64,000 nt of DNA, taken from positions 838,897-902,896 of the forward strand of contig NW_003314306.1 in the NCBI RefSeq assembly GCF_000143415.4. Reading direction: 5' to 3'. The notes under the pieces are model-generated. The model made no database searches, was not told the origin of the DNA, and saw nothing but the letters and a program-made list of their open reading frames with translations. Source of the stretch: Selaginella moellendorffii (lineage: Eukaryota; Streptophyta; Lycopodiopsida; Selaginellales; Selaginellaceae). A program made the position numbers and the translations under genes. Positions 52,223 through 64,000 of the stretch are shown in pieces (the first letter of the stretch is position 1; the number at the start of each line of letters is the position of its first letter).

Positions 52223-54085
52223 TCAGCAGCAGCAATCACTTGAAGCACGTCACCGCCGAGAGCCCCTACGCCGAGTGGCTGGTTAGTAGACTAACGAGTT
52301 CAAGTCTTTGCGTCTTTTTCCATATTTCTTGTGTTTATGGGGGGATACATACACAGTGCATTGACATTGAATTTGTTTGTATTCCAGGAAGGCCATCCCT
52401 CCGCCCTGGACTCTTTTGGCAACATGATGGAGGGAGCGAAAAAGAAAAAGGTTGCTATTTTCTTGGATTACGACGGTACACTGTCTCCAATCGTTGAGAA
52501 TCCGGAGCAGGCGTTCATGTCGGACGAGGTGAATATTTTTTGGTGGTGTTGGGAGACTGACTTTGCTCCCTACTTGATACGCAGATGCGAGCGGCTGTGA
52601 AGCAGGTTGCGCTGCGCTTTCCAACTGCAATAATAAGCGGAAGGGGAAGAGACAAGGTAGCTTTTGCTCTTGCTTGGCGTGGTGGTGTGTTCTTCCCCCT
52701 TGATTTTTCCCCCTTGTTTCTTTTGTTTTCTTTTTTCTTTTTTTTTTCTTCTTTTTTTTTCCTCACTGATTTTCGGGACACAAATACGTGCAGGTTAAAA
52801 ATTTTGTGCAACTCTCTGAGCTCTATTATGCAGGTAGTCATGGCATGGACATTATGGGTCCAGCCGATGCCTGCGATGGAGTCACAGTTGAGGGAACGCG
52901 AGGCAAAGATGAGAATGTTTGTACCTCCATGCTCTTCACTATTTTGTTCTCGCTTCGACTTTGCTCTCGGGTGTGTAATGTGGCTTTTCTTTTGTCCGTG
53001 TTACAGGGGAATGATGTCGTTTTGTTTCAACCCGCGGCCGAGTTCCTGCCGATGATGAACGAGGTATACTCCCTGCTTCCAAACTTGACTCCTGTGCTGT
53101 TTTGCGTTGCCACGACTTTTATGTACTGAGCTCATAAGTACTGTGCCAAAAAAAAAAACCTTTGAATGTTCGGACTCGACTGATGAACTGTTTGTTCGCC
53201 TGTCTCAGGTGTTTGGCCTCTTGTTGGAGAGGACACAAGCAATTCAAGGGGCAAGCGTGGAGAACAACACCTTCTGCATCACAATTCACTTCCGGAGAGT
53301 CGAAGAAAAGGTACCATATTTTTAATTTAATTTAATTTTCCTGTTTGGGGTTTCGAGTGTTGACCGTGCCTGTGGAAGCAGAGCTGGCACCTGTTGGCAG
53401 AGAAAGTGCAGGATGTCTTGAAAGACTACCCAAAGCTGCGGCTGACTCAGGGCCGTAAGGTATGTGGCTTTGCCGTCGTTGACCCGTCGCCTCATTGTAC
53501 GCTCGCTGTGATGCAGGTGCTAGAGGTTCGGCCTTGCGTAGAGTGGGACAAGGGCAAGGCGGTCGAATATCTGCTTCGCTTGTTAGGTACTCCATTTTGT
53601 TTGCAAGGCGGAGATTTTTGTACTGACCGGAGGCTAATCTCTGCTTGTGCCTCCCGGCTCACAGGACTCGAGGACTCTGATTCTTTACCAATATACGTTG
53701 GCGATGATACGACTGATGAAGACGCGTTTAATGTGAGCTTTCCTTCTTTCTCTCCCTCCACCACAAGTTTTTTGCGTCAAACCTTGTGAAGTTCCTTCCC
53801 AAGAGCTGTGTAAGGACTAACGTCGCTCTCTTTGTCTGTTTGGCGCGTGTGAAGGTTTTTAAGAACCGTAAGATTGGATGTGGTGTGCTAGTCACCCGCG
53901 GGCCAAAGGCTACGAGCGCGTCGTATTCGCTTCGTGATCCACCCGAGGTAAGACTTTCTGGTGAAAGTGAAGAGTCCTCCTGACTCTGGCGGTGTTATTT
54001 TTCTTCGCAGGTGATGAAGTTCCTCCATGCTCTGGTTAATTGGAGCTCATCTCTATCTACTGCTACTACTTCTACGACCCAGTAA
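51904..54085 (+). CDS. TPP: Trehalose-6-phosphate phosphatase
   Basis: Eleven exons: 51904-52281, 52388-52528, 52585-52656, 52794-52916, 53007-53063, 53209-53310, 53382-53459, 53517-53586, 53665-53732, 53855-53947 and 54011-54085; every junction keeps frame; about 418 residues. HAD motifs are complete: F-L-D-Y-D-G-T-L (motif I, nucleophile Asp), I-I-S-G-R (motif II), D-K-G-K-A-V-E-Y-L (motif III lysine region) and [11 protein letters not shown] (motif IV). Y-A-G-S-H-G-M-D-I and R-P-x-x-x-W-D-K-G-K are typical of the family. It removes phosphate from trehalose 6-phosphate, a sugar-status signal in plants. The N-terminal region is variable and includes a CAG-encoded serine run (52188-52220). 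Length fits plant TPPs. Confidence 0.93.
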
Positions 54086-54654
54086 CGAGGCGGGGAGAGG
54101 AGCTCCAGTGTCTCTTGCTCGCGCGAGCGCCGCATCAAAGTCGTCGTAGCATCGCATCGAATCGGATCGATGATGATCTCTCTCCTTACGGATCGTTCCA
54201 GGTACTGCTCTTAAGAACCGGTTTAGTGTCACCACCATAACGCGACGAGACGAAACAAGCTGTACAGTGAGTAATTGTCAAGCCAGCAGCGGAGAAAGGA
54301 TTCTTTTCCTTCTTGTTCGACGAGTGAGGAGATTTTATGGGCCGAGAAATCGAAGATGGTCCCATTTTCAGAGATGAAAAAAAAAAAGAAGAAAAGAACT
54401 GCTGCTTAAATTTGTCTTGGAATTAATGCAATCGTTGAGAATGAAGATGAGGCTGTCTTAAACTTGTTATATCAAAATATTGTTGGTTTGTTCTACCATA
54501 TATGCAATATGACTAATCTTGTGTTTATAATTATAAATTTCTAATTGATCAATTGGATTAATAACGCTATTAGTTTTTATACAATGCCAATCGTTTGACA
54601 AGGTTTGTGATTGTCCACGAGAAAAAGCAAAGGAACTTTGTGTGGTTTCTCGAG
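54086..54654. other. Spacer after TPP
   Basis: 3' region of TPP and AT-rich sequence; no gene seen. Confidence 0.5.
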
Positions 54655-55529
54655 TTATATGTAACAAGCCAGCCTCTCTTTCACTCTCTTGACCACGCCC
54701 TTGGGCTCGTACTCTTCCGGAAGCTCGCCAATGACGATCATGTTTTGGACGCGATCCACGATCTCAGCGAGCCTTCGCTTCTTGTCCTCCTCGATCTCGG
54801 CCTTCACCTATGGAAGAAGAAGAAGAAGACGCGATCAAATCAAAGAAAAACCAGACCAATCTTGTGACCTTCTAGTATCGTCGTTGTAGTTCTTAAAATC
54901 TAACGGGAGTATAAGCTTACCCGTTCGGCTCTGGTAAGAGCGTCGGCGATGGCTTTCTCCGTTTGCTCGTGCGCGTGTGATCTAATCTTGTGCGAGTCCT
55001 GGCGCGCCCTGGCGAGAAGCTTGTCCGCGCGGACCTAGAAGATCGATCGATCCATCGTTAGAACTTAAAACTCCACGTAAATTTTACAAAAATGGTGAGG
55101 TAGCAAGAACAAGAAACCACGGCCATGGCGGAATCCAAGATCCAGCAAGAAAGCGAGCAGAATTCCACAAATATCGCGCGCGCGCGCGCGCTAGCGGCGA
55201 AAGAATCGAAAGCCTCGGCCTACCTCGGCGGCGTGGACGACGTGATCCGCGCGCTGCTCCTCGCGCTTGCGACCCTCGAGGGCGCGCTGCTCCTCCTGCA
55301 TCCGCTGCCGCTCCGCCTTGTCCTGCATCCTCTGCGCCCTGGCCTCGACCTTCCTGGTGGCGGCATCCAGATACGCTTGCGCCTCCGCCTCCACGCGGCC
55401 CCGGTGCGCCTCCGCGATGGCCTCGGCCCTCTGATTCACCGCCTTGGTGAGCGATGCCGCCGCCGGGCTAGCGCTGCCGCCATTCTGGAGGATGAGCTGC
55501 CCGCCCGGGGGCGCGGCCGTGGGAGCCAT
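54655..55529 (-). CDS. Small charged coiled-coil protein, function unknown
   Basis: Exons 55529-55224, 55034-54921 and 54807-54655 join in phase 0; about 190 residues. After a Pro/Ala/Gly-rich head the protein is one long Ala/Glu/Arg/Lys helix (A-E-A-Q-A-Y-L-D-A-A-T-R-K-V-E-A-R-A-Q-R) and ends with I-G-E-L-P-E-E-Y-E-P-K-G-V-V-K-R-V. A longer reading would start at 55607, but the Kozak-like context and composition favour 55529. I recognise no family. No signal peptide or membrane segment seen. Confidence 0.7.
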
Positions 55530-57651
55530 CGCCAGGATCTTCTTGTTCCCCCCCAAGGGTTTAAAGAAACGGATATTCTTTAATATCCGACCGCCAAAAT
55601 CTTTCAAATCAAACCTAAGGTTTTAAAGAATATGGTTTGCTAAGCATAGGGTTGTTAGAAACAAATGGATAATTGAGAAATCTTTGATAGAATTGACCCC
55701 CGAACAGCACTAGATTTGGTCGACTTTGAAAAAATGCGCAAAAAAAAAGGCCCACGTTGACATCTTTCGGAGAGAAATCGCTACCTTCTTTCAGGCACAA
55801 AGTCGTTATGTCAAACATAATTAAAGCCTTTGGATCGTATCAGAGCTCTCGCTTGTCAAAGTCTCAACTCCCAGTTGAGCTCCGGGAAAAAGAGAGCCAT
55901 TCCAGATACCAATTTCTCTCCATACCCGTATGAAATCCCTGGACCAAGTGGAATTCTTCATCTCCACTGGAGAATCATTTACAAAACCCAAGATGGTACG
56001 CCCACAGTTTGATTCCACACCGAAAGAAAAAGGTGCTCATCAAAAGAACTTGGCTGGTTTTTGACATATTCGCTGTAATCTCCTTGTCCTGGATGGAGAA
56101 CACACCGCTGTGAATCTGGAATCTGGATCAATCTGGGTTTCCAAAACAATCATTGACATATTCCGATCTTCGGTTCTCCTTTTGATCCAGAAGAAGATCA
56201 GAACTTCCAGTCCCGCGACTCAAACTTTGGTGGTGGTGATTGAGCTCTGGTGGTGGTGATTGATGTTGTATGCCTCTCGAAAAGATTGCAAGACAAATGA
56301 TAGAGCTTGCTTGCTCGCTCGTTTGATTCTATTCGCAACACTTCCTTTTTCTCCTCGCGCAAGTTGTTTCATAGCTGGTGAACATTAAATTGTGAAGAAA
56401 ACATGCCGGCCAGACAGAGCGAAAGCTAAAAAGCCACATTGTTCTTCCCCCGTGCAAATCTTCCAATCCCAACAAATTGGTGTCGCAAGATCGCCAAAGA
56501 AACGATCACGATCGATGAAGCGGGTTATACCACCATCTTACGGCGGCATCTTTTCCGTGCCCTGCCTGCCACTGGGGGCTTCGATATCGTACTCGTGATC
56601 TCGCGCGTACGGGAAAGAACTCCACCCATATGCAACCGCGATCAATCAGTTCTGGAACACTTCCATAAAACTTAAGCTTGAGTTTAGCTATGGAGATGGA
56701 TTATCTCGAAGTTTTCTCACGCCACGAAAGCTTCCAGGTTTCCAGAGAGGTAATTTCTCCCGACAACTGGGAACCTGCCCGGAAGCCTTTTGATCGTGTC
56801 TTGGCTTGTTTTTATCAGAGCAAACTTTGATAACTCGCTCGCTCACGCTCGCGACACACACTGATCCACGAATAAACAAGTCGTTTCTTTAAACAAGTCT
56901 TCTTTCTCTCTCGGGCCCTCTTTGCGGCCCAACAGCCGCTACAACGATCCAGCAACCATATACATATCTCGAGATTATTCTTTATATTCCCTCGAGGAAT
57001 AATCTTCCCGGCTCCCTGACGAAACAACCAGTGACGCGTTGTTTACAACTGCCTGTGACGCTTGGGCCATTTGCCTCGATCGTTTTCTATGGTTTTGGCT
57101 TTTGTTGGTATACGAGTTGATCGACGTATCGATCGCCCAAATGCGAAGATCATCCATTCCTTCCATCCAGATAGAGATGGCGGCTTTGAAAAACCCAAGT
57201 CAATTAGCCGAAACCCAGGACGTGGAGTTAACATCACGTAGGATCTTTGGGACCTTTTGGAAACATTGGTTTTGGCGTGGTTTTCTTCTTCGCTCCAAAG
57301 TCAGAGTCTGTGCCAAGATATTCGTACGGATGGCGCGTGTGTACGGATAACTGTTATTCCCCTGCGTTGGATCCGGCCAGCCGACGGTCCAGATGCGTCG
57401 CCCCGGGCTTGAAAAGCTCTCCCGGTTTGGCTGGAGCGCTGGCATTGATAGAGCTTTGATCGAATCGAGCAATCGCTCCTCTTTTATCTTTTTCTCAATT
57501 TTTTTTTTCTTCTCCCGATCGAGTCGCCGCGGATCATTTTCCCTGACCAGTTCGCTCGCTCCGCCCCGGGAAAATGTGACCAACAGGAGGAAGAAGAAGA
57601 AGAGATTGATTAGGTCTGTAGCGCCGCGATCGCCGATCGATCGACTAGGAA
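55530..57651. other. Spacer between the coiled-coil gene and HKT
   Basis: About 2.1 kb with no convincing coding frame. 55560-55630 holds an AT-rich near-palindrome around GATATTCTTTAATATC. The end is the HKT promoter and leader. Confidence 0.5.
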
Positions 57652-60176
57652 ATGTCCCAAGAGGATGAAGCCCAATGTGACAGTTTGAAACGATCGCCGC
57701 CACGGCCACCACCACCACCGCTAGCGCCACTGCCAGAGAATTCCTCCAGCGCCACCACCACCACCACCGCGCACGGCTACCCAATTGACCAATTCCTCCA
57801 GCAGCACGAGATTGTCCGATCGAGCGCCACCACTCCCCTGCGATTGCTACTCTCGCGACTCCGGTGGGGGATCATCAGGCCACCATTCCCCGCCAGCGCC
57901 TTCTCGATCGATGGCGATGAGGAGGAGAGGATCAAGAGGAGTAGTAGCAAGGAGAGAGGAAGATCATACGTGCTGCTGCCGCGGTGGATTTCCAGCCGCC
58001 TCACCTTCTACCGCCTCCACCTCGCGTACTTCGTCACCATCGCCTGGGTCGCATCGATCTGCCTGTGGCTTTTCCCCAAGAGCGATCGCGCCGGGGCGGA
58101 CAAGCTGGACTTCATCGACTGCGTCTACAATGCCGTGTCCTCGGTGTGTACCACGGGCCTCATCAGCGTCCGGATGACCAGCTTCTCGCTGCCGGACAAC
58201 ATCCTCATCATGATCCTCTTCACGCTGGGCAGCCCGATCTTCACGTCGGTGCTGCCACTCTACATCCGCCTCTTCCAGTTCCGCAAGAACATCGTGGAGA
58301 TCGAGCACCACCTCGGGCAGCCCGAGGTGGCGGCGGCAGCGGAGCCGGAGTCCGAGGGCGAGCCCGAAGCCAAGTCCGAGATCGAGTCCGTGGTGTCCGA
58401 GATGGAGGCCGAGGTGGTGCCCGAGGTGGTCGGGCACCGGATCATCACGCGGCGGCGCTCCGCCAAGAACATCCACGCCGCCAACGCCGTGACCAAGCTC
58501 CGTGACGCGCTGGCCACCATGCGGCTGGAGCACGACGCGCTCGTCTCGCTCAATTGGGTCGTCTCGATCTACTTCGTGGTGTGGACGATCCTGGGCTTCC
58601 TGGTGCTCGAGATCCTGCTCCAGTGCTCCGCTAAGGACATGGCGGTGCTGGAGCAAAGGTCTGTCAACCATCTCTTCTTCTCGCTCTTCGCATCAATCTC
58701 CACCTTCACGAACTCGGGGATATTGCCGCTCGACGATAGTATAGCCGCGTTCCGGGAGAACAACGGGATCCTTCTCTGGCTCTCGATCTTGATCCTGGTC
58801 GGGAACACCCTCTTCGCGCCCTGCCTCCGCACCACCATCTGGTGCCTCAAATCGCTCAGCGCCACCCCGGCCAGGAGAGCGATCTACGACTATCTTCTCA
58901 AGAATCCTCGGCGCTGCTTCACTCATCTCTTCCCCAGGAATCAAACCATCTGGCTCGTCGTCACCGTCATGGGATTCAATGCCTTCGAGAGCGCCTTCTT
59001 CTACATTCTCAGCTGGCGGTCGCAAGCGCTCGATGGCTTGACCACGCCGCAGAAGCTCGTCAACGGGATCTTCCAGTCCATCACAACGCGCAGCGCCGGC
59101 GAGAACGTCGTCTCCATCTCCGCGCTCTCGCCATCCATGCTAGTCCTTTACATTGCCATGATGTGAGTGGAACTCTCTCCATTTCCCCTTCGTTTTGTTC
59201 CTTGCAGCAAATGCCCAAGGGTGGCATTTTGTTTTGTCTTTTGGGTCTTTTTTAACGCGACGCTTTTGGCTTTGCAGGTACATTGCGGTGTATCCCGTCT
59301 ATCTCTCTCGCCAAAACTCGCAAGCCCAAGACGAGAGCGTGGAGAAAACTAGCAAAAAGATCCAAGACCACGGCAAAAAAAAGAAGAAGAAGAAGAAAGG
59401 TGATTTCTCCATAGCCAGCCAGTCCAAGCGGCTGATAGCTACCGACACGGCCTATCTCTTCATCTCGATCTTCGTGCTGTGCATCATCGAGAACCGAAAG
59501 ATCAACGATGATCCACTCAACTTTTCCATCTTCAACATCATCTTCGAGGTCATAAGGTGGGTTTTTTTTTTTTAAAACTTTTTGGCAAACAAAGTTCGTG
59601 ACTTCCTCTCTCACGGGAATTGGGAGCTCCACGGGCTTTGTTTCTAGTGGCCACGCCTATTGAAAGCTCTGGTTCTCTATCTAACTCCTTTATCCTTTGT
59701 TTTTTCTCTTTTTTTCTCTGTGCAGTGCTTATGGCAACGTCGGTTTGTCACTGGGCTACAGTTGCTCCCTGTTGCGAAAGCTGACTTCGTTTAGCTCCGA
59801 CACATCGTGTGAAGATGTGCCTTACAGTTTCTCTGGCACCTGGAGCGTCCCGGGCAAGCTCCTCATGATCGTCATCATGTTTCTTGGCAGGCACCGTGGG
59901 CTACCCGATAACATGGACTCTGCCTTGCAAATCCCAAAGAGTTTCTTCACCACCACCAAGCGCGACCAAAACTATCAGCACCACCACGAAAATGGTATCA
60001 GCTTGGACCATCAACCCGTGGAGATCCACCCCGAGTACGTGGTGGAGATTCCGGCAGCCATGGATTTCTCGGTCGTGGAGATTGATGGCGATCAAGCTCG
60101 TCAGCAATGCTCTTGCGGGCCGGATCATCCCGACCGGTTGGAGCTTCAAAAGCTGGACCGGTTTCCAGTCGTGTGA
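57652..60176 (+). CDS. HKT1: HKT/Trk-type sodium/potassium transporter
   Basis: Exons 57652-59162, 59278-59556 and 59726-60176; about 746 residues. Four M-P-M units are visible through their pore loops: [27 protein letters not shown] and [14 protein letters not shown]. Other family marks are D-P-L-N-F-x-I-x-N-I-I-F-E-V and [10 protein letters not shown]-x-I-M-F-x-G-R-H-R-G-L-P. A glycine is present in each pore loop, as in K-permeable members; seed-plant class I proteins have Ser in the first. The roughly 100-residue head, a Glu-rich loop after the second unit start and an eight-lysine run in exon 2 make it longer than AtHKT1 (about 506). Acts at the plasma membrane in salt and potassium balance. 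Confidence 0.92.
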
Positions 60177-60471
60177 GGACTGCGATGCGCCTCAATAATG
60201 GACACGACCGGCTGTTTGTGGATTTGAGGAGGTGAGGAGGACTCTACCAAGGGAGAAAGATGGCGACCAGGAAGGAAAGAAAGAAAAAAACAATTTTGCT
60301 TCGAAAGGATCGATGCTGTTCTTCCGGGACGCTTTCCTCGACTCCACAGCCCGTTGACGGCGACTTCCAACACTTGCAAGAAACTCTGCAGTGATAAGAA
60401 AGCCGGGACAAGTTGACGACTTTGAAGAGATGGTCAGTCGTAATAGTTTCTCTCGCTCACTTATATAAGCA

Positions 60472-60510
<39 letters not shown>

Positions 60511-61736
60511 TAGATACAATTTGGGACAAGGGATCGAGAAAACTTCCTTCTTTTTTGGGCGCTTCTGGCCTGGCCTGCGTCTCTCGACAAAGACGTGTGC
60601 GTAACATGGCAGCAGGGCCCTTCCTTCTATCTTTTCGGTGGCTCCAGTGGGATGGAGACGATGACTCGAAAGTGGACGAGTCACGACATTGTCAAAATGT
60701 CTTGACAACGAAAAAAAGGACTTTTTTATAGATTTTTTACGTTTCTGGTTGCTACTGCTGCTCTACTGCTGCTACTGCTGCCGGAATCACTAGAAATGCG
60801 TTTTGTGGTCTCGAAAACTCAAGAAATCTTGGTGCCAGGAGAGTTATAGCCAGGTTGAGCGAGTACGGGAGAGACACCGAGGAACGTCCTAATCTATCGG
60901 GGGTCCCTTTGTTGACCACCGTCCAGAGCCGAAAAATCTCTAGTAGACATTGAAAAAAATAAAAAAATTCGTGAAGAAGCTTCACACACAGAGACCACCT
61001 TCCATTTGGCTTGGAGCCTGGAAGTAGGACGTAGACACGAAAGGAAGAAGGTTGAGAGTGGAGCAGCGAAACGAGAACACGCAAATGCGAAGGAAGAAAC
61101 AAACATATATCAGCGTGTACGGGCCGCACGAATTTCTTATGCTTGCCAAATGGATGGATTGGAAACAAGCACTATTTACACGCGGCTCTCCGCGCTACCT
61201 GAAAGTTCCTCCACAAAAAGGGAGAAAATTATAAAGCAGTAATTCAACTCCAACTTTGCCTCCAATGGCGGCTGTGCGTGGAAGTCAGTGCTCCAGGCTT
61301 TACGCAAGAGCAAACACCACGAACTCAACGTGTTTGAAGCACAAAATGATCGAATCGTTTTGTGCACGAGAGAAGAGTAAGAGCTATATGGGAGCCTCAA
61401 GAGTTTAGACTTGAACGCCCAAGCCAAGGCTTTTGATCTTTCCGTTCTTCCACTGCTCACAAAGACAGTTGCAAAAAAAGTAGATCACATTTAAATTTTA
61501 TTAAATAGAACTTTCCTTCTTTTATCTGCAAAAAGTCAAATTAAAAACAAAAATAGCAGTTTGACTGAAACCAGGTGCAAAACCAACATTGGAATCATCT
61601 TCCCAGATGGATTTTAGCTTGGGAGGGCTGCTTGTAAATACGTTTCCCAAAGGTTGGTTTCTTCGCCACCTTTCGCAAGTTTGACATAGAGCAGTAGCGA
61701 GGGCGCGAAGAACCCTAGGTAAGTTTTTTGGTTTTC
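60177..61736. other. Spacer between HKT and TYW2
   Basis: No coding frame with family resemblance. A GA/AG microsatellite lies at about 60472-60506 and a CTGCTACTGCTG run at about 60750-60780. Confidence 0.5.
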
Positions 61737-63232
61737 ATGGAGCCGGGGCAAGAGTGGGCTCTAGAGGTCGAGTGTCGCGCGGCCAAGGATGGCAAGGACG
61801 CGCTCAAGCGTCTGGGATGGCTGGATTCAGGGCGCCGGAGCCAGCTGACCTGCGATGGGTCCAAGGTAGCGTTTCCAGTGACAATGCAGGGCGCCCAGGC
61901 GCTACTCTCGATTTTTGGAGGAGAGAGAGGCCAAGATCAGTGCGAGCAGCTTGTTGGTTCTCCCGGAGCAAGCCTTGTTTCGTTGGAGCTGCCGGGAAAT
62001 CGAAGAAGTAGCATCGCTCCCCAGCAAAGATTGAGGAAAGAGGTGTTGCTGTTGCTCCAGGAGCGGGGCCTTGACGAGGCGCTTGTGGAAGAGCTTCCAA
62101 CGAAGTAAGTCATTGTTCTCGTGATAAAGTGCTAGTTCTCAGGAGACTTTCCAGGTGGGAAAGAATCGGTGATCTCGTAATTCTTCCGGGGAGCTCACTG
62201 CGGAGCGAGCTCTGGAAATCTCTAGGATCTCCGCTGTGGAAAATCATAGCAGAGTGCCTTGGTGTAACCAAAGTAGCACGTCAAGTAAGTAGAGATTGCT
62301 TTCTCTTCAATTATTCTATAGATAAAATAGATGTTTCCAGGGCCCGGTTGCCTCGACTGGAACGAGAGACAGTGGAGTGGAAATGCTGCTGGGCGAGGAT
62401 GGCTGGGTTGAGCACCGAGAAAACGCTATTCTCTATTGCTTCGATGCCACCAAGTGCATGTTTTCTTCTGGAAACGTGACTGAGCGCTCGAGAATGGGAG
62501 AACTTAACTGTGAGAACGATGTGATTGTGGATCTCTTTGCCGGTATTGGCTACTTTGTGTTGCCATTCCTCGTGAGGTAGTTTTTATCTTTTGATCGAGC
62601 AGCTTTTCTCTTACGCTGACAAATGTTTCTCTCCTTCCTTTTGGTTTTCACAAGGGCCCGAGCGAAGCACGTCTATGCATGCGAATGGAATCCACACGCT
62701 CTCTACGCTTTGCGCCGGAACTTGCGTGCCAGTGCTGTCGAGAAACGGTGTACCGTCATTGAAGGTGACAATCGGCTCACTGCTCCTCGGGTAAATGCGT
62801 TAAGCTTGGAGAAAAGATTTACAAGGCTTTATTTGGCAGGAAGTTGCTGATAGAGTGTGCTTGGGACTTCTCCCCTCGAGCGAAGGAAGCTGGGCTGTGG
62901 CAGTGAGAGCTCTAAAGTAACCGTGATTTCTTTCATTTGCGTACAAGTTTCCTCACTTCTTCTTTCAGGTCAGGCGGTGGAATTCTTCACGTTCACGAAA
63001 ACATCAAGGACGTCGAAGAGGAGGACTGGATTGAGTACCTCACTAAGTCCCTCCAGACACTTGCAAATGCACAGGGTTCGTGATCGCTCTTCTTTTACTT
63101 ATTTGGATCACGTTGATGATAGGAAGAAGCTGGGAGATCCGTGTGAACCACATCGAGCACGTCAAGTGGTATGCTCCACACGTACGTCACATTGTAGCAG
63201 ACGTATGGTGCAGTTCATTCAAAGAAACGTGA
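61737..63232 (+). CDS. TYW2: tRNA wybutosine-synthesising protein 2 (TYW2/Trm12), stand-alone form
   Basis: Seven exons: 61737-62104, 62155-62284, 62341-62576, 62655-62790, 62840-62916, 62969-63075 and 63123-63232; all junctions keep frame; about 387 residues. The N-terminal A-A-K-x-x-K-D-x-L-K-x-x-G-W-L-D and W-E-R-I-G-D-L-V-I-L-P match the family. The catalytic part has F-D-A-T-K-C-M-F-S-S-G-N, D-L-F-A-G-I-G-Y-F-V-L-P (SAM-binding loop) and A-C-E-W-N-P-H-A-L. TYW2 moves the aminocarboxypropyl group of SAM onto the tricyclic base at position 37 of tRNA-Phe. In Arabidopsis this domain is fused with TYW3/TYW4-like parts; no kelch or TYW3 coding is seen here. Confidence 0.9.
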
Positions 63233-63802
63233 CAGGTATAGAAGCTCTCCAACTCTTTTTGCTCCTTCAAAGAACCTTTTTCGTAGGAAAAACTAATATA
63301 ATATTGGTTTAATGCAATCCAATGGTAGCTGAGGCTTCGTCATTGAAATCAGCTTTAAAGGTGAAGATTTTCAACAATGCTTTTGATAGTTTGGGAGTTC
63401 CACAATGAAGAAATCTTGATGGTGATTCACAGACCGCTGGGGTATTCCCGCGGAAATAGTAATACCTAAGGCTCTCACTGTTGTCTCTTCTCTCTCTCAC
63501 AGTAATTTCATTAGTGATATATTTATATTTAGTGATCATTATCAAATTATAATAATTATACAAAAGGAGTGGACGATCTTCCACAGTGGAGCCGTTGACT
63601 AAGGCGAGATGGTCGTTGACCCGCGTGAAATTGGCGGTGACAGGAGCCACTGCTGGATTGGCGGATCCTCCCTCCACTGCGTCTCAGTTTGGAGACTCCA
63701 ATCTATTTCCCTCCAGCAGCGTCAATCCCAGAGGCTCCCTGCCGCCAACCAGGGACGTGCCAAAAAGGGTGGGATTGGCAATGACGGGCGCCACTGCTGG
63801 AT
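63233..63802. other. Spacer with a repeat running into the gap
   Basis: AT-rich to 63560. Then a unit with GCCACTGCTGGAT occurs at about 63631-63660 and again at about 63775-63802, roughly 145 bp apart, the second ending at the gap. No gene seen. Confidence 0.5.
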
Positions 63803-63902
63803 NNNNNNNNNNNNNNNNNNNNNNNNNNNNNNNNNNNNNNNNNNNNNNNNNNNNNNNNNNNNNNNNNNNNNNNNNNNNNNNNNNNNNNNNNNNNNNNNNN
63901 NN
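63803..63902. other. Assembly gap (100 N)
   Basis: Exactly 100 N, a conventional placeholder length, so the true size is unknown. Frames crossing it carry no information. Confidence 0.95.
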
Positions 63903-64000
63903 AGATTGTCCTTGTAAGTAGGACATGAATACAAGAAGTTGTATTCCAGTGAATTGGCACCTGTAAGACTGAGACTTCGCAGGTGTTTGGATTAGCAAAG

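Noticed and set aside
52000-52248. Poly-Ala and poly-Leu minus-strand frames
   Set aside because: Antisense shadows of the CAG-encoded serine run in TPP exon 1.
57964-58671. Long minus-strand and alternate plus frames across the HKT gene
   Set aside because: GC-rich shadow frames; the HKT frame carries all conserved motifs.
63586-63998. Frames spanning the N gap
   Set aside because: Translation through N is meaningless and the flanks are repeat sequence.
1-64000. rRNA, tRNA or organelle insertions
   Set aside because: None recognised by eye; a covariance-model search would be needed to exclude small RNA genes.

Overview
The window looks like nuclear DNA of a lycophyte, most likely Selaginella moellendorffii. 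The reasons are plant gene families, very short introns (38-80 bp in most genes), compact genes with short spacers, plant-type telomere motifs (CCCTAAA), and retroelements primed by initiator tRNA-Met. This is inference from content; no search was run. Splice models were built by hand from GT-AG borders, reading-frame continuity and family conservation.

Region 1 (1-33 kb) is a nest of mobile elements. A decayed plus-strand Ty3/gypsy element (1-298, 20970-21425, 22029-22386, 27982-about 28.1 kb) was hit three times. (a) A DNA transposon at 299-20965 has 24-bp perfect inverted ends and a CATT target duplication. (b) A TRIM sits at 21426-22023 (TSD ATGCC). (c) A minus-strand chromovirus sits at 22387-27981. 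The DNA transposon was itself hit by a large non-coding LTR element at 6822-15025 (TSD GCCGC). A second decayed gypsy element lies at 29163-32507.

The DNA transposon is the most unusual object. Without the nested element it is about 12.5 kb. It carries two divergent genes. Gene A (leftward, 6155 to 741) is a long multi-exon gene ending in an FCP1/NIF-like HAD phosphatase domain. Gene B (rightward, 17096 to 20239) has an N-terminal domain resembling En/Spm Tnp1 and a DDE-like domain with a VGHTHEDVDA motif (DUF7869-like). Both carry several nonsense codons. About 22 copies of a 22-bp palindrome (arm ATGGCRTGWGG) are scattered through the element and I saw none outside it. In gene A four copies lie inside 38-54 bp introns, 9-11 bases before the 3' splice site. 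Two more are read as protein inside a coding repeat.

Region 2 (33-38.4 kb): a Crinkler-type gene (ubiquitin-like header, PD-(D/E)XK nuclease-like segment, kinase); an unidentified minus-strand gene with a frame break; a peroxisomal 2,4-dienoyl-CoA reductase-type SDR ending in SKL; and a LORELEI-like GPI-anchored protein gene.

Region 3 (38.9-42.6 kb) holds repeat debris: a diverged relative of the LARD LTR and a decayed minus-strand gypsy element.

Region 4 (42.6-63.3 kb) is ordinary gene space: an NPF/POT transporter (minus), a WD40 protein (plus, head to head with it), trehalose-6-phosphate phosphatase, a small charged coiled-coil protein (minus), an HKT/Trk cation transporter, and the wybutosine enzyme TYW2. 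A 100-N gap at 63803-63902 follows a local repeat.
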